Source of the DNA: Aselliscus stoliczkanus
Taxonomy: Eukaryota; Chordata; Mammalia; Chiroptera; Hipposideridae
DNA: 64,000 nucleotides
Reading direction: 5' to 3'
Assembly: GCA_033961575.1 (NCBI GenBank)
Contig: CM066730.1
Span: 118,571,523 to 118,635,522 of the forward strand
Below are positions 46,772 through 60,545 of the stretch, in pieces. Position 1 is the first letter of the stretch. Each line of letters starts with the position of its first letter. Under the pieces are notes generated by a model. It had not been told where the DNA came from. It saw nothing but the letters and a program-made list of their open reading frames with translations, and did not search any database. The translations under genes were made by a program, and so were the position numbers.

Positions 46772-49080
46772 TAAAATGGTAACATAGGAGGATCCTGAAC
46801 TCACTTCCTCCCAAGGGTACACTGAATCTATAGCTATATATGGAATAATTTCTTCTGGAAAATCAAAACAACTAAAAACTTGCAGATCAAACCCTTCTCA
46901 TTGGTTAAATGAGAGAGTAACCACATTAAAGCAGGTAAGAGAGGTTGAGACACAATCTCCCTATAAAGCCCACCGCTGGTGCAGAACTCAAAAAATCAGT
47001 AAGAAACTCAAAACCTGGAGCTTCTCCCTGAGGAGTGAAGAGTTTGTACCTCACATCAAGCACCCCAACCTTTAAAACTGGCACCTGATAGATGAGCCCT
47101 TACAACATCTAGCTTTGAAAAACAGTGGGACTCATGTCCACAAGACCCACAAGGCTTGGTGAACTATAGAATAGCTCTTGAAGAGCCTGCAAGCAGACTC
47201 ACTCACCCCAGGCCCTAAGCAGAAGCACTCCTTTGAAAAGCACCAGACTTTATGTGAATGACACTCATTTCATAATGTGAAAGCATTTGTCTGAGCGGTA
47301 GGGGCCTGCTGGGATATTCTCTAGGGTTGGACCCTGGTGGGTGCCAACTTCATGTTCTCCCCCTGCTTTGCTAAACATAGCAGGCGCCATCATATTTTTT
47401 TCCCCTTTCCTCATTTTTCTTTTTATGTTACTTCTACCTTCCTCATATTTTTCTTCTTTTTTTTCCACTGGGTGCCGTCTTTGAATGTCCCCTCTGCCTC
47501 ACTCCAACTAGCAAATGCTATCTTCATGTTCTCACTCTGCTGTGCTCCAGAGCACCAGTGTCTCCCAGAGGGGAGATTCTGTGCATGTCTAGTCCCTGGT
47601 TTTTTATGTCTAGTGACTGCCAGATTTTTGTGGCTGCCACCCAGGGATGCCCCTTGATCACTTGGCTCTGGAGACAGGGGTGGGAGGGGTGGTGGGTGCA
47701 CTTGCATTCTTGGGTGCCGTGGAATTGTAAAAACCAGGGAGACAGATATTGGCAGACTACTACTCCCAGGGTACTGCATAGGTAGCCAACTGAAACATAT
47801 GCCCAGTCTTTCTGAGAAAGAGGCCTATTTGCTTGTTCAGGACATTTGGCCTGAAGAAGTTTGGTATCCTTATTAGAACCTAAGATGGTACTCTCAGGGA
47901 ACAGGAAACAGAAGCCAATGGGCACAATGTTTGTGCTCTCCCTCTGACTTCCTCTAGTTTGCTAGTATCTTCCAGGAAGAGCTTATACACTTGTCTGGTG
48001 CCCTGATTTTTGTCGCTGATGTCAGGGGGAACCTCTATATCTCCTGGCCCTGGTGACCAAGAGGGCTTATACTCTTGGGTCCCACAGGACTGTAACCAAT
48101 GAAGAAAAAGTTCTTAAACAGCTACCACCCCCAGGGCACAGAAAGAAGCAACCGACCCAGGAGTTCAATTGTTCTGTGAAAGAGGTTTATTAGCTAATCA
48201 TCATAGATGCAGCCTGAGGGGCAGGCTTCTAATTAAACACACATCTAAGGGATGACTGTAAAACTTTTGGGAGATCTTGGAGTGCAGGCACTATCTTTGT
48301 ACTCTCCCTCTGCTGTGCTATGCAGTATGAACATTTTTTGGAGGGAGGCATGTATACATGTCAGGTACCCCAGTTTTTACATCTGGACCCTGGTTTTTAC
48401 AAGGAGAAGCTCCTTTATTGCCTGGTTCTGGTGGCCACGGGGTTTGTATTTCTTGGTCCCATAGGACAGTAATAATAAGACAGAGAGCTCTTACCAGGTT
48501 ACCATTTCCAGGGCACTGCACAGAGAGCAACTGAAACACACCCCTCATCATTCTGTAAAAGAGGCGTAGTTGCTAGTCCTGGCCTTAGGGGCAGGCTTCA
48601 ATTTTGGCACACATGGAAGTACTCTCAGGGAATATAGGTGGGGAGATGCCATCTCTGTTTTCTTCCACTCCCTCACTACAGCTCACCAGTGTCTCCAAAA
48701 ACTTGTACACTGACCTGGAGCCCTGGTTTTTGTAATTGCCGATCAGGGGACAGCTCCAGATCACCTGGATCTGGGGGTCAATAGTGCTTACAATTGTAGT
48801 CTCACAGACTGTATGTATTTTCATTCTTTAAAAGGTGCTGCTTGAGGGACTGGCTTACAACAAGCCTGAATCTAGGTGCTGACTGGGATCTTCCCCTTTA
48901 GGACACTGACTGGACTTGGCACACTCTCAATTACTGAGAGCTATGAAATATAAAATATGCTGCTTGGACAACCACAAAGATGTGAAAGACAACCAAGAAG
49001 CAGGGCAGAGTTGAATAGCAAGGTCCATCTCCTACACAAGGCCAACACTTAAGACTGGGAGATATGGATGTGTCATCTAA
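46772..49080 (+). promoter_or_regulatory. Old L1 5' UTR with about four tandem units
   Basis: Motif sets recur in order at steady spacing. The 'ctccctctgctgtgct'-type motif lies near 47531, 47936, 48299 and 48659. The 'cagggcactgcacag... ctgtgaaagaggc'-type motif lies near 47764, 48127 and 48506. Spacing is about 360-405 bp. These are diverged monomers of the kind that form L1 promoters in some lineages. The open frames within them are fortuitous. Confidence 0.7.
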
Positions 49081-49975
49081 TGAATAGAAACCAACCCAGA
49101 AAATGAAGCAAAATAAAGAAAAAAAATGTTTCAAAAAAGAAAAAGTGAAAGAAAAAAAAGATAAAAACCTCAAAAAATTAATGAAATGAAGATAAGTAAA
49201 TTACCCAATAAAAAATTCAAAATAATAGTCATAAAGATTCTCACCAAATTCAGGAGAAAAATGGGTGAACACAATGAGAACTTGAAGAGATGGAAAATAT
49301 AAGGAGTTCCAAACAGAAGCCACAGAACTAAAAAGTATATGAACTGAACTGAAAATTTCACAACAGGAGTTCAACAGCAAACTAATGAAGCAAAAGAAAG
49401 AATCAGTGAATTCAGTGACAGGGCAGAGGAACTCACCCAATCAGAGCAACTTAAAGAATGTATCAGATAACATCAAGCAGACTAACATTCACATTATGGG
49501 AGTCCCAGAAGGAGAAGAGAGAGGGAAAGGGGCAGAAAACTTATTTGAGGAAATAATGGCTAAATCTTCCCTAACCTAGGGAAAGAAATAGACATTCAGA
49601 TTCAGGTAGCGCCAAGCAAAAGAAACCCAAAGAAACCCAAACCAAGACGGATTATAATTAAAATGTCAAAAGTTAAAGACAAGAAGAGAATCTTAAGTGC
49701 AGCAAGAGAAAAACAACTTGTTACATACAAAGGAACTCTCATAAGACTGCTAGCAGATTTTTCAGCAGAAACTTTGCAGGCCAGAAAGCAGTGGCATGAC
49801 ATATTCAAAGTGCTGACAGAAAATAGTTCCAACCAAGAACACTCTATTTAGCAGTGTTACTCAGAATTGAAGAAGAGATAAAAAGTTTTCCAGACAAACA
49901 AAAGATAAAGGAATGCATCACTACTAAACTGATTGAAAAAAAAAAATGTTAAAGGCATTTCCTTAAGTTGTAAAA
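49080..49975 (+). pseudogene. Old L1 ORF1 remnant
   Basis: Fragments of ORF1p are readable: GVPEGEERGKGAENLFEEIM (about 49495-49555) and, after a shift, AAREKQLVTYKGTLIRLLAD and FSAETLQARKQW (about 49690-49795). These correspond to the RRM and C-terminal RNA-binding domains of the L1 chaperone. Stops and frame changes separate them, and the coiled-coil part is not clear. It encodes nothing functional. Boundaries are inferred by comparison with the ORF1 at 36992-37867. Confidence 0.85.
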
Positions 49976-50051
49976 AAAGGGTGCTAATTAGTAATAAGAA
50001 AACATCTGAAAGTATAATTCTCATTGGTAGAGGTAAATATTAATATAACAG

Positions 50052-50208
50052 ATTTTTTTAAATTTATTTTTTATTTATTTGTTTAGCTGAATAATCCTGC
50101 CACCTCTTGGCAGCTTAACTCAGGCCTGGAATCGAACCAGTGATCCTGTTGCTCAGAACTCACATTCTTGGGCAAGCTCTTAACCAACTGAGCCACTTGG
50201 CCAGCTGT
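50052..50208 (-). mobile_element. tRNA-derived SINE, family B, in the old L1
   Basis: An antisense copy: read in reverse it starts with the ctggccaagtggctcagttg head and ends with an A-rich tail (plus strand 'ttattttttatttatttg'). The 14-bp duplication 'taaatattaatata' lies at 50034-50047 and 50209-50222. Confidence 0.92.
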
Positions 50209-50715
50209 TAAATATTAATATATAGCAAAGTTAGTCAATTAATTACTTATAAAGGTAGTATGAAGATTAAAAGAAAAATGTAATAAAAATAACTATAACT
50301 ATAATAATTACTTAAAGAGCAAAGAAGGTAACAAAAATGTAAAATGTGACATCAAAAACATAAAACAGAGTTGAGAAATAGTAAAAATATAAGGCTTTAG
50401 AGTACATTCAAACTTAAGTTGTTATCAACTTAAAATAGACTATTATAAAGATAATTTGTTAAATGTAAGCATCATGGTAACAACAAAGCAAAAAACAATA
50501 GTAGATACACAAAAGATAATGAGAAAGATATCTAAGTATGCCACTAAAGAAAGTCATCAATCCATGAGAGAAAAGAGGGAGAAGAAAAAGAAAAAAGGAA
50601 CAGAGAAACCACAAAACATCTAGAAAACAATTCACAAAATGACAAAAAGTACATACCTATTCATAATTACTTTAAGTGTAAATGGACTAAATTCTCCAAT
50701 CAAAAAACACAGTGG

Positions 50716-50884
50716 GGCTGGCCGAGTGGTTCAGTTGGTTAAGAGATTGCTCAAGAGTGTGAGCTGAGTTCTGAGCAACAGCAGTTTGATGCCCAGCTGA
50801 AGCTGAGCTGCCACTGAGCTGTCAACAGGTGGCAGGATACCTCAGCTAAACAAACAAACAAACAAACAAACAAACAAAACCCCC
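50716..50884 (+). mobile_element. tRNA-derived SINE, family B, in L1 ORF2
   Basis: The head 'ggctggccgagtggttcagt' leads to a body ending 'ggcaggatacctcagct' and an (AAAC)n tail at about 50850-50878. The duplication 'cacagtgg' lies at 50708-50715 and 50885-50892. It interrupts the L1 endonuclease region. Confidence 0.92.
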
Positions 50885-53800
50885 CACAGTGGTTGAATGG
50901 AAAAAACAAAACAAAACAAGAAAACAAACAAAAAAAAACAAGTCCCATCAATATGCTGCTTTCAAAAGACTCATTTCAGATGCAAGGAAACACACAAATT
51001 CAAAGTGAAGCAATGGAAAAAAGATATACTATTCAAATGAAAACAGGAGAAAGATGGGGTAGCTCTACTTATAGCAGACAAAACAGACTTTAAAATGAAG
51101 ACTGTAATAAGATAAAAGAAGGGCATTACATATTGATAAAGGGGTCAACCCGATAAGAAGATCTAACATTTGTAAATATTTGTGCACTCAACAGGGGAGC
51201 ACCTAAAAACAAAGAACAAATATTAACAGGCTTAAAGAGAGAAATAGACAATCTTGCAATAATAGTAGGAAATTTTAATACACCAGACATATCAATGGAT
51301 ACATCATCTAGAGAGAATAATCAATTTAAAAAATCAGCTTTAAACAACATTTTTAGATCAGATGGACTTAACAGATCTATACAGATATATATATAATATT
51401 CCACCCTAAAGCAATAAAATACAGTATTCTCAAATGCACATGAAACATTCTGCATTATAGGTCATATATTAGGCCATAAAACAAGTCTGAACAAATTTAA
51501 GAAGTTTAAAATTATATCAATCATCTTTTCTAACCACAGTGATATGAAACTAGAAATCAATTACAAGAGGAAAGTGGAAAATTCACAAATATTTAAAGAC
51601 TGAAAAAACAGCTACTAAACAACTGGTGGGCCAATGAAGAAATCAAAAGAAAAATGAAAAATAATACATTGAGACAAACAGAATTGAAAATACAACATTC
51701 CCAAACTATGGGATGCAGCAAAAACAGTTCTAGGAGGAAAGTTCATAGAGATAGATGCCTACCTTAAGAAACAAGAAAATCTCAAACAACCTAACTTTAC
51801 GCCTCAAGAAACTAAAAACAGAATAACAAACGAAGCCCAAAGTTAGTAGAGGACAGAAAAGATCAGAGCAGAAATAAATGGAATAGAGACTAAAAAGACA
51901 ATACAAAAGATATATGAAACTGAGAAACTACTACAAACAGTTTTATCCAACAAATTGGACAACCTAGAAGAAATGGATAAATCCTAGAAACATACAACCT
52001 TCCAAGACTGAATCATGAAGAAACATAAAATCTGAGAAGACCAATTATGAAGAAAGAGATTGAATTAGTTAATTAAAAAGTTCCCTAACAAATTTCAAAA
52101 CAGATGACTTCACTGATGAATTTCATCAAACATCAAAGAAGAATTTTCAAACTCTTCCAAAAATATGACAATGCAATACATTCAAACTTATTTTATGAGG
52201 CCAGCATTACCGAGATACCAAAACCAGAGTAGGATACCACAAGAAAGAAAAATTACCAAGGCCAATATCCTTGGTAAACATAGATGCAAAATTCCTTAAC
52301 AAAATATTAGCAAATCAAATTCAACAATAAATTAAAAGTGTCATATACAATGAATAGGTGGGGTTTATTCCAGGTATGCAAGAATGGTTCACCATCCAGA
52401 AAACAATCAATGTGATACACAACATTAACAAAATAAAGGATAAAAATCATATGGTCATCTCAATAGATGCAGAAAAATAATTTTTCACATAAGTCAACAT
52501 CTATTTATGATAAAATAAATAAATAAATCAAAACCTCTCAACAAAGTGGAGATAGAAAAAATGTACCACATCACAATAAATGTCATAATGGCAAACCCAA
52601 AGCTAATATACTCAATGGGGAAAAGTTGAAAGCTTTTCCTTTAATATCATAAACAAGACAAACATGCCCACTCTCATCACTTTTCCTCAATGTAGTATTG
52701 AAGTTCAAGCCATAGCCATTAGGCAAAAAAAGAAAAAAAAGGCATTCAAATTAAAAAGTGTATTAAACCTATCATTATTTGTAGAGGACATGATATCATA
52801 TTCAGGAAATTCTTAACACTCCACCAAAAAACTGTTAGAAATTATAAATAAATTCAATAAAGAAAAAAAAATAACATGAAGAAATCTGTTGTATTTCTAT
52901 ACACTATAACAACTATGAGAAAGAGAAATTAAGAAAAAATCCCATTTGCAATTGCATAAAAATGAATAAAATACCTAGAAACAAATTTAACCAAGAAGGT
53001 GGAGGATATGTATACTGAGAGCTATTAGATATTGATAAAAGAAATTAAAGAAGGCATGGAAATTGAAATTAAAGAAACATGCAAAGATGTTTCATGCTGT
53101 AGGATTAGAAGAATTGATATTGTTAAAATGTCCACATTATTCAAATCAATCTACAGATTTATGCAATCCCTATAAAAATTCTCATGGCAGTTTTCACAGA
53201 ACTAGAACAAACAACTCTAAAATTTGTATGGAACTGCAAAAAACCCTAAATAGCCAAAACAATCCTGAGAAAGAAAAACAAACTTGGAGGCATCACACTC
53301 CCTGATTTCAAGCTATATTACAAAACTATAGTAATCAAAACAGTATGGTATTGGCATAAAAACAGACACATAGATGATTGGAACAGAATGAATAGCCCAG
53401 AGATAAACTCACGAATACATGGTCAAAACAAGCCAAAAATATATATTAGGGGAAAGTCAGCCATTTCAACAAATGATGTTGGGAAAACTGGACAACCACA
53501 AGTAAGAGAGTATAATTGGACCACTATCTTACATCATACACAAATATTAACTCAAAGTGGATGAAAAACTTGAATGTAAGATGTGGAACCATAAATCTCC
53601 CAGAAGAAAACATAGGCAATAATCTCCTTGATATCTATCTTAGTAATGATTTTCTGGATTTGACACCCAAAGCAAAGTCAACAAAAGAAAAATCAACAAG
53701 TGGGACTACATTAAACTAAAAAGCATCTGCATAGCAGAGGAAACCATCAACAAAATGGAAAGGCAACCTACTGAATAGGAGAAAATACTTGCAATAATGT

Positions 53801-54341
53801 ATCTGATAAGGGTTAATATCCAAAATATATAAAGAACTCATACAACTCAATAGCAAAAATCTAAACAATCCAATTAAAAACTATGCAGTGGATTTGAATA
53901 GAAAATTTTCAAAGAAGACATGCAGATGGCCAACAGGGACCATAAAAGAATGTTCAACATCACTAATCATCAGAGAAATGCAAATCAAAACCATAATGAG
54001 ATATCACCTCACACCTGTTAAATTGGCTATGATGAAAAAGACAAGTAATAACAAATGTTGACAAGGATGTAAAGAAAGTTAACCCTTGTCCACTGTTAGT
54101 GGAAATGTAAATTGGTGTCACCACTATGAAAACCAGTATGGAGGTTTTATTCAAAAAAATTTAATATAGAACTACCATATGATTCAGCAGTTCCACTTCT
54201 GGGCATTTACCTGAGGAAAACAAAAATGCTAACTTGAAAAAATACATGCACCCTCATGCTCATTGAATCATTATTTATAAAATCCAAAATATGGAACCAA
54301 CCAAAGTATTCATTGACAGATGAATGGATAAAAAAGATGGG

Positions 54342-54343
<2 letters not shown>

Positions 54344-54384
<41 letters not shown>
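54344..54384. repeat. (CA)n microsatellite within L1
   Basis: About 20 AC units lie between 'gggat' and 'gaatgaaatattattcagcc' of the L1 ORF2 end. Confidence 0.97.
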
Positions 54385-54387
<3 letters not shown>

Positions 54388-54908
54388 TGAAATATTATTC
54401 AGCCATAAAAAAGACTAGAATCTTGCCATTTGCAACAACATGGATGAACTTTGAAGGCATTATGTCAAGCAAAATAAGTCAGATAAGGGATGAAAAATAC
54501 CCTATGATCTCACTTATATGTGGAATCTAAAACCAAAGAAAAACCCAGGCAAACAAATAAAACAGCTCAGATATAGAGAAAAAATGGTGGTTGCAGATGC
54601 AAAATGGGTCACAGGAGTTAAAAGTTGCAAACTTCCAGTTATATAATAAATATCATGAGAAGGTAATGCATAGCATAGTGACTATATTTAATAATTTATT
54701 GCACATTTGAAAGTTGCTAAGAGTAAATCTTAAAATTTCTCATCACAAGAAAAAAACTGTATAAATGTGTATGGTGATGGATGTTAACTAGATTTATTGT
54801 GATGATCATTTCACAATATATACAAATATCAAATCATTAAGCTGTACACTTGAAGCTAATATAATGCTGTATGTCAATTATACTTCAACAAATATAACTA
54901 AATAAATT

Positions 54909-57409
54909 TGTTTTTCTTTTAATTAGTTTCAAGATGAACAATTCCTTAAGTTTAAATTGTGCAAGAAAATACATTTGTGCTGCAGTGTTTCAGCAGCCGA
55001 GAAACTAATACAACTTATTAAATTCATAACAATATAACAAAATTATTGTAAGTCAATTTTAAAATATGATTTTATAATCAATAAATATATTCTACCATCT
55101 CTGTATGCTCTACTAATTTTTATAGGTCTTGGCATACATTACTTGGTGCACTTTATTATGCTACCTCCTACTGATCCCAGATTACTTAGATTTGTAATCA
55201 CAATCTTCTGCTTCCAACTACATTCAGCACAGAAGCATAAATACCAATGCCCATTATAGCCTGGCCTCAAGCTACTGAAAAAGAGAGGTGGTTACTGAAC
55301 TTTTAGGCATATCACCCCCTGCTTTTTTTCTCTTGAGCAGGAAACTCTAATTTTGCTTACATTGTTCTGCTCCTAGGTTTCTATATTTTACTTGTATCAG
55401 ATACAAAATAATTTGGATCTGGCAAAAAATATATATAGTTAAAAGATCAGAAAGGCCCTGTATCTGAGATGTTTGATACACTGCCAAATACATAATTGCA
55501 GATTGTGTTTATGCTGTTCCTTTTGACGCAGGTGAACGGAGCTCTATAAAAACTCATTTATTTTAGGGTGACAATTCTGTTTAGATTAATTGACTAAGGA
55601 GATTAATATTTACTTCTTTATCACTGTTGAAATGTTAACTATATTGTATAAAATCCATTGAGTACTAAAGCATACTTTTCAAAGTGCAATATGTTGATTT
55701 ACTTCTAAAATGCAACTCATATGGTAACAAAATGGCAAAAAATCTTTGAGCATTTTAAAGGGCAAATGATTTTATTTGAGTATCAGGAACATAATTAGTA
55801 GCATTCAAGTTTGGAGTCATTTATCCTTGTAGTAAAATGACCGAGGCTCTTTCACTCATGCAAGATGACTACCCTCAGAGAATTTGCTGGTACCCTGTCC
55901 TCTAAGGCTGCCTCATCCTAAGGAGGCGATCAGTAACTGTTTACCTGCCAGAGTGAATAAGGAGATAAATATATTCCTATGTACTGACAACATCAATTCC
56001 TCATTGTGAGCTATGTGGTTATAATCTTAAGAACTACATGGTCTAGGATCTTCCTTCTAACTAGGAAGAAAACAGCATGGGGAAGCAAAGGATGCTATTC
56101 TGACACACATTCACATTCTCCAACAGTTATATGTCTGCATCAAATAAGGCATAGAGTTGCATAATGCATCAATATAAGTGGAGGTGCATTTTGCCATTAA
56201 TTCCTCCTGACTGTTGTGAGGCCACTTTCTTAAACAGGTTCCTCAGGATGATGGCTAGATTTCTTCTAGCCTTGTTAGAAGGTTGGCATCACCTAGTAAG
56301 AATGCCTGTGCAAAGCATATCCTTCTCTGAGTTATTTTGTGAGAATTTGAAGCTTTTCTACTGGATTTATTCCAGAGCTATGTTCAAAAGGCTTTCCAAT
56401 GTGAAAGGAAATAAAAGTAGTGTGTGTGTTTATTTGTTTCTCTTTCTTGTGGGCACCGTCTTGAAGAGATGGCAATTTCTCTATTCTGCTGAGAATAACA
56501 TGGAGAATCCTTAATTCTCTCAATAAAAGAGTTAGCACTCACCTGGTTTTTCAAAGCTTAGGAATTCATCCTTAAAAATCTACTAAGTAAAAAAAAGACT
56601 CCAGTCTTTTTGTCCTATAGGAAAACCTTGAACTAATTGCTATTTGGCTCTTAGCAACAGCCCCTCAAAGGCAAGCTCAAGGGAAATCTCCAAGGTGCCT
56701 GCCACCCGTCCATTTCTTTGGAAAATCAAATGTTCTTCTTTGATCAAATTAGACGCCATCATCCAGTCACTTTCACTGAATTTCACTCTGTTGTTACACC
56801 TTTTGCTTTTATCAAATGCAGCTATAAGACTTGGCTACATAAACATAATTTCTGCTCTTTCCACACAGTGATTTTTTAAATTGTTGTCCCCACTACATTA
56901 AACTGTGTCCTCTATAAACTGTCCCAGGTGAGAAATCAGAATTCAGGACCAGGAAATTTTCTTGAGAAACTTGCTTTCTTCTTTTCAATAATGAAGATGA
57001 TGTGTTTTCTGTATTTCCTTCTGCATGCCTTGTCACACTGCTGTCCCTCATCACTTGACCTGCCAGGATGTTGAGAATCAGGAGAGAAGCTCATTTACAC
57101 ACTTCAACATATTGAACTGTGGTTGGATATTTTGATCTATCCTTTAATGTTTCATCTTTGTCTCTATGTTTAGCAAGAGGAAAAGAACACACAAATTTGT
57201 ACAATCAAATTTAATGATTTGTCATTTGGGAAGTTGAGATAAAAGGCTTACTTAAGGTTAAATAAGGTGGAAAAGTTAAAATCTTTGGAATGATATTCTA
57301 AGAAGTAGTCAAAGAAGTCTATAAAGCAACGTCAGAGTATTCTGTAAAAAAAAAAATCTTATTTTTTGGTACGGTGGTGGGAATTTAAATAATAAAGCTT
57401 AGTTAAATA
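54909..57409. other. Non-genic DNA
   Basis: About 2.5 kb without a supported gene. The longest frame (56164-56514, 116 codons) has no recognisable domain and no start context of note. Confidence 0.45.
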
Positions 57410-57515
57410 CAACCATTAATTTATGCAACAATATGTATCAACGCTCTACTATGTGTATGACACAGTTCCTGACATTAAGGAGTTTTCTGTCATGAGTGTG
57501 AATAGGCAATTTTAC
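57410..57515 (-). repeat. L2 or MIR 3' fragment, antisense
   Basis: The sequence 'tttatgcaacaatatgtatc' with 'ctactatgtgtatgacacag' and 'cctgacattaaggagttt' follows the reversed L2/MIR 3' end. Confidence 0.45.
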
Positions 57516-59344
57516 CATATTATAGCATTTGCTATTTTAGAGGAAATACAGGCTGGCATTGAACCAAACTGGCAAGCATTTTGGATTGAATTTAGGGTTG
57601 GCTTGAAGAGGAAGCACTTTCAAAATAAAGATCAGAAGGAAGACAAAAAGAAAGAAAAAGAAAAGGTTTTCAGAGGATGAGGGAAGGGAAGAGGGCCCAA
57701 GGAAAAGACAAAGAATCGGTAAAGACTCTGAATTACAAGTAGACATGGAGACTCCAGGGAAACTCAAACATGTGAACCAATGGTTAGCTAGAACCTCTCT
57801 CACAGACATGGTGGTTAATCTACCCTTCAGGAGCCATGACTACACATCTACTGCTAACAGTTACTTTATTAATGGTGATTGCATTATTCAGAGGATAAAA
57901 ATGCCAACATATTTAATCTACCATGATTAGAAAACATTATTTAAGGTATGTTCCCAACTATGTGTGTTTGCACATATGTATATATCTGTAAGTATGACCT
58001 AAAGCTAGTGACTTAAAGAGGACAGAGACTTATATCTGTTTCACATAAACCTGGAGATAATCTGTACAGGGCTGCTGTGGTTTTTCCCATAGTCAGAGAC
58101 CAGTACTTTCTGTTGTATGGCCTCCATTCTCGAAGTTAGGTTAAGGTAGAATGGCTGGCTGGGCCAGCTCCAGAAAGAGAAACAAAAGCACATACTTTCT
58201 TCTTAGAAAGTTGCCATAGTAGAGCTCCTCTTATTAATTTGTCAGAATGCAGATATGTGGCAACATCTAGCTATGATTTGAGGCTGAGAAATAAAGTCTT
58301 TATCAAGGTGGAAATGAGCCCGGATAAAAATTGTTAACATTTAAAAAGGGGAGAACAGAGTCTAACAGGTCACTTATAGTTTCTGATAAAATATTCATAC
58401 AGCTGTTTCTGTATATATAAAATAATGCCTACAAATGTGAAGCTCTATCTTTGTAAAAAAATAAACCACAAGATATAAAAATAAATTATCTCCAAGTTGG
58501 TGATTTTCCCACATTGTACACAAATTTCTTTATAATGAACAGTTATGCTGCATGTAATTTATTGACCTGATGGTTAAACCAATAAAATCAGCTTAATACA
58601 ATTTGTATAACACAGCAAGACGCATTCTCTATTAGCTGTTTGAAAAGTAGAACAGATACTTACCTAGCTATAGAAAGTTGAGAATTTAATTGACCTGGAA
58701 TATTGATGATTAATGTTAAGAAGTTTGGGTAGTTATTAACCATCCATGTAATCACCTTACTTCCCAAGGTACTTTGCCAGTGTATAGTTTATTTTATATC
58801 CTTTATATGATATCTTTGGAAATGACTAGCTCCTGTCCTCTTTAGAGAGAATGGTACCTCTCACAGTATTGTGGTAATCATCCAGAGAACCCAGGGAATT
58901 TTTAAGTGATTTTGCTCATACCACTTTAATAAAAATAAGTTTTGGACCTAAATTATCTCAATATTTGTCCTATGTAATATTTCCTTTTAAAGTAGGATTA
59001 TCAACACAACAAAATCTATGTGAGATTAAGGGAAGTAGAAACCCAATGATTATATGGGGTTTTGTTAACAGTTAATGAGGTCAAATAAAAAAGGAGCCAC
59101 TTTTATATTTTCCAAATAGATTTGATTAAAAGGCAAATTTTTACCATTGTGTCTATTAAAGCAAAGTTTCTGATTCTTTTCTCCCATCTTTTTTTGTTTT
59201 ACTAATTTTGGTCATTTCATTTTTCTTTGAAAAAATACAGTTCACTTTTTATAGCAAAAGCTCATGGTAGTATCCTAAAAGGGATGTTTAACTTCTGTGT
59301 CCCTTTCTCTTTAACATCCACAAATGGAAGCATGTTGACTGGAT
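57516..59344. other. Non-genic DNA
   Basis: No supported gene. The interval 58010-58290 has the look of an old interspersed repeat that I cannot name. Confidence 0.4.
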
Positions 59345-59569
59345 TGGACTAAGAATACATGAATGTCAGACCATAAATCTTTTATCTTTTCAAAACTTGC
59401 ATATGCAAAAATAAACAAGTGGGATTATATTAAACTAAAAAGATTCTGCACAACAAAGGAAATCATCAACAAAATAAAAAGACAACTTACTGAATGGGAT
59501 AAAATATTTGCAAACCATATATCTGATAAGAAGTTATCATCCAAAATATATAAAGAACTCATACAACTC

Positions 59570-59614
<45 letters not shown>

Positions 59615-60545
59615 TCCATTTAAAAAATGGACAGAGGACCTCAATAGACATTTTTTCCAAAGAAAATATTCAGATGATCAACAGACATAAAAATATGCTC
59701 CATATCACTAATCATCAGGGAACTGAAAATCAAAGCCACAATGAGATACTACCTCACACCCGTTAGAATGGGTATTATTAAAAAGACAAGAAATAACAAG
59801 TGCTGGTGAGAATGTAAAGAAAAAGGAACTCTTGTGCACTGTAGGTGGGAATATAAATTGGTACAGCCACTGTGGAAAACAGTACAGAGTTTCCTCAAAA
59901 AGTTAAAAATAGAATTAACACATGATCCATCAATGGCACTTCTGGAATTTATCCAAAGGAAACAAAACACTAATTCAAAAAGATATATGTAACCTTATGT
60001 TCATTACAGTATTATTTATAATGACCAAGACATGGAACCAACCTAAGTGTCCATGGATGGGTAAATGAATAAAGAAATTATTAATATTATTATATTACAT
60101 ATATATCATGTAACATTATTCAGCTATAAAAATAAAATATTGTCATGTGCAACAACATGGATGGATCTTTAGGGGATTATGATAAGTGAAATTAAAAAAA
60201 AATAATTTAGTTCATTGATATAGAGATAGATTGTTGCCTGAAGTGGGAGATGTGGGCTAGGCAAAACGGGTGAAGGGAGTCAAAAGGTACAAATTTCCAG
60301 TTATAAAATGAATAAGTCACAAGAATGTAATGAACAGCATGGTAGTTATAGCTAATAATACTGTATTGCAATTTGAAAGTAAATAGGAGGGTGGATCTTG
60401 AAAGTTCTTATAAGAAAAATGTTGCAACTATGTATAGTAACAGATAACTTGACAACATGGTGATCATTTTGCAATATATACAAGTATTGAATCATATTGT
60501 ACACCCCAAATTGATACAATGTTATGTAAATTATGTCTCAATAGA
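59345..60545 (+). mobile_element. 5'-truncated LINE-1
   Basis: From about 59410 the ORF2 C-terminal region is readable ([19 protein letters not shown], then WTEDLNRHFF after a CA array). It continues to the 3' end, with 'gcaacaacatggatggatct' near 60150 and a 3' UTR ending near 60545. It shares the L1 region covered by 53650-54908. It has an internal shortening, stops and no intact frame. Confidence 0.88.
59574..59612. repeat. (CA)n microsatellite within L1
   Basis: About 19 AC units within the ORF2-derived sequence of the truncated L1. Confidence 0.97.

Larger units (their letters stand above)
50639..54533 (+). pseudogene. Old L1 ORF2 remnant, split by a SINE
   Basis: Translation near 50639 gives an endonuclease start (ITLSVNGLNSPIKK) that is cut at about codon 24 by the SINE at 50716. 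Downstream frames keep scattered reverse-transcriptase peptides but with many stops. The end is well preserved (MKYYSAIKKTRILPFATTW to SLICGI, 54385-54530). A (CA)n array at 54344-54384 has grown inside it where the L1 sequence is naturally 'atacaca'. The element is long dead. Confidence 0.9.
46772..54908 (+). mobile_element. Old full-length LINE-1
   Basis: It starts 'aaaatggtaacataggagga', a decayed L1 5' end, and runs through a 5' UTR of about 2.3 kb, ORF1 remnants (about 49080-49975) and ORF2 remnants (50639-54533). It ends with the 3' UTR and an A-rich end at about 54908. The frames are riddled with stops and indels, so it is far older than the minus-strand L1. Two family B SINEs interrupt it. 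No clear target duplication is visible. It resembles the L1MA/L1MB generation, but the subfamily is not certain. Confidence 0.9.

Noticed and set aside
47524..47925. 133-codon and 118-codon open frames
   Set aside because: They lie in the tandem 5' UTR of the old L1 and overlap each other in different frames.
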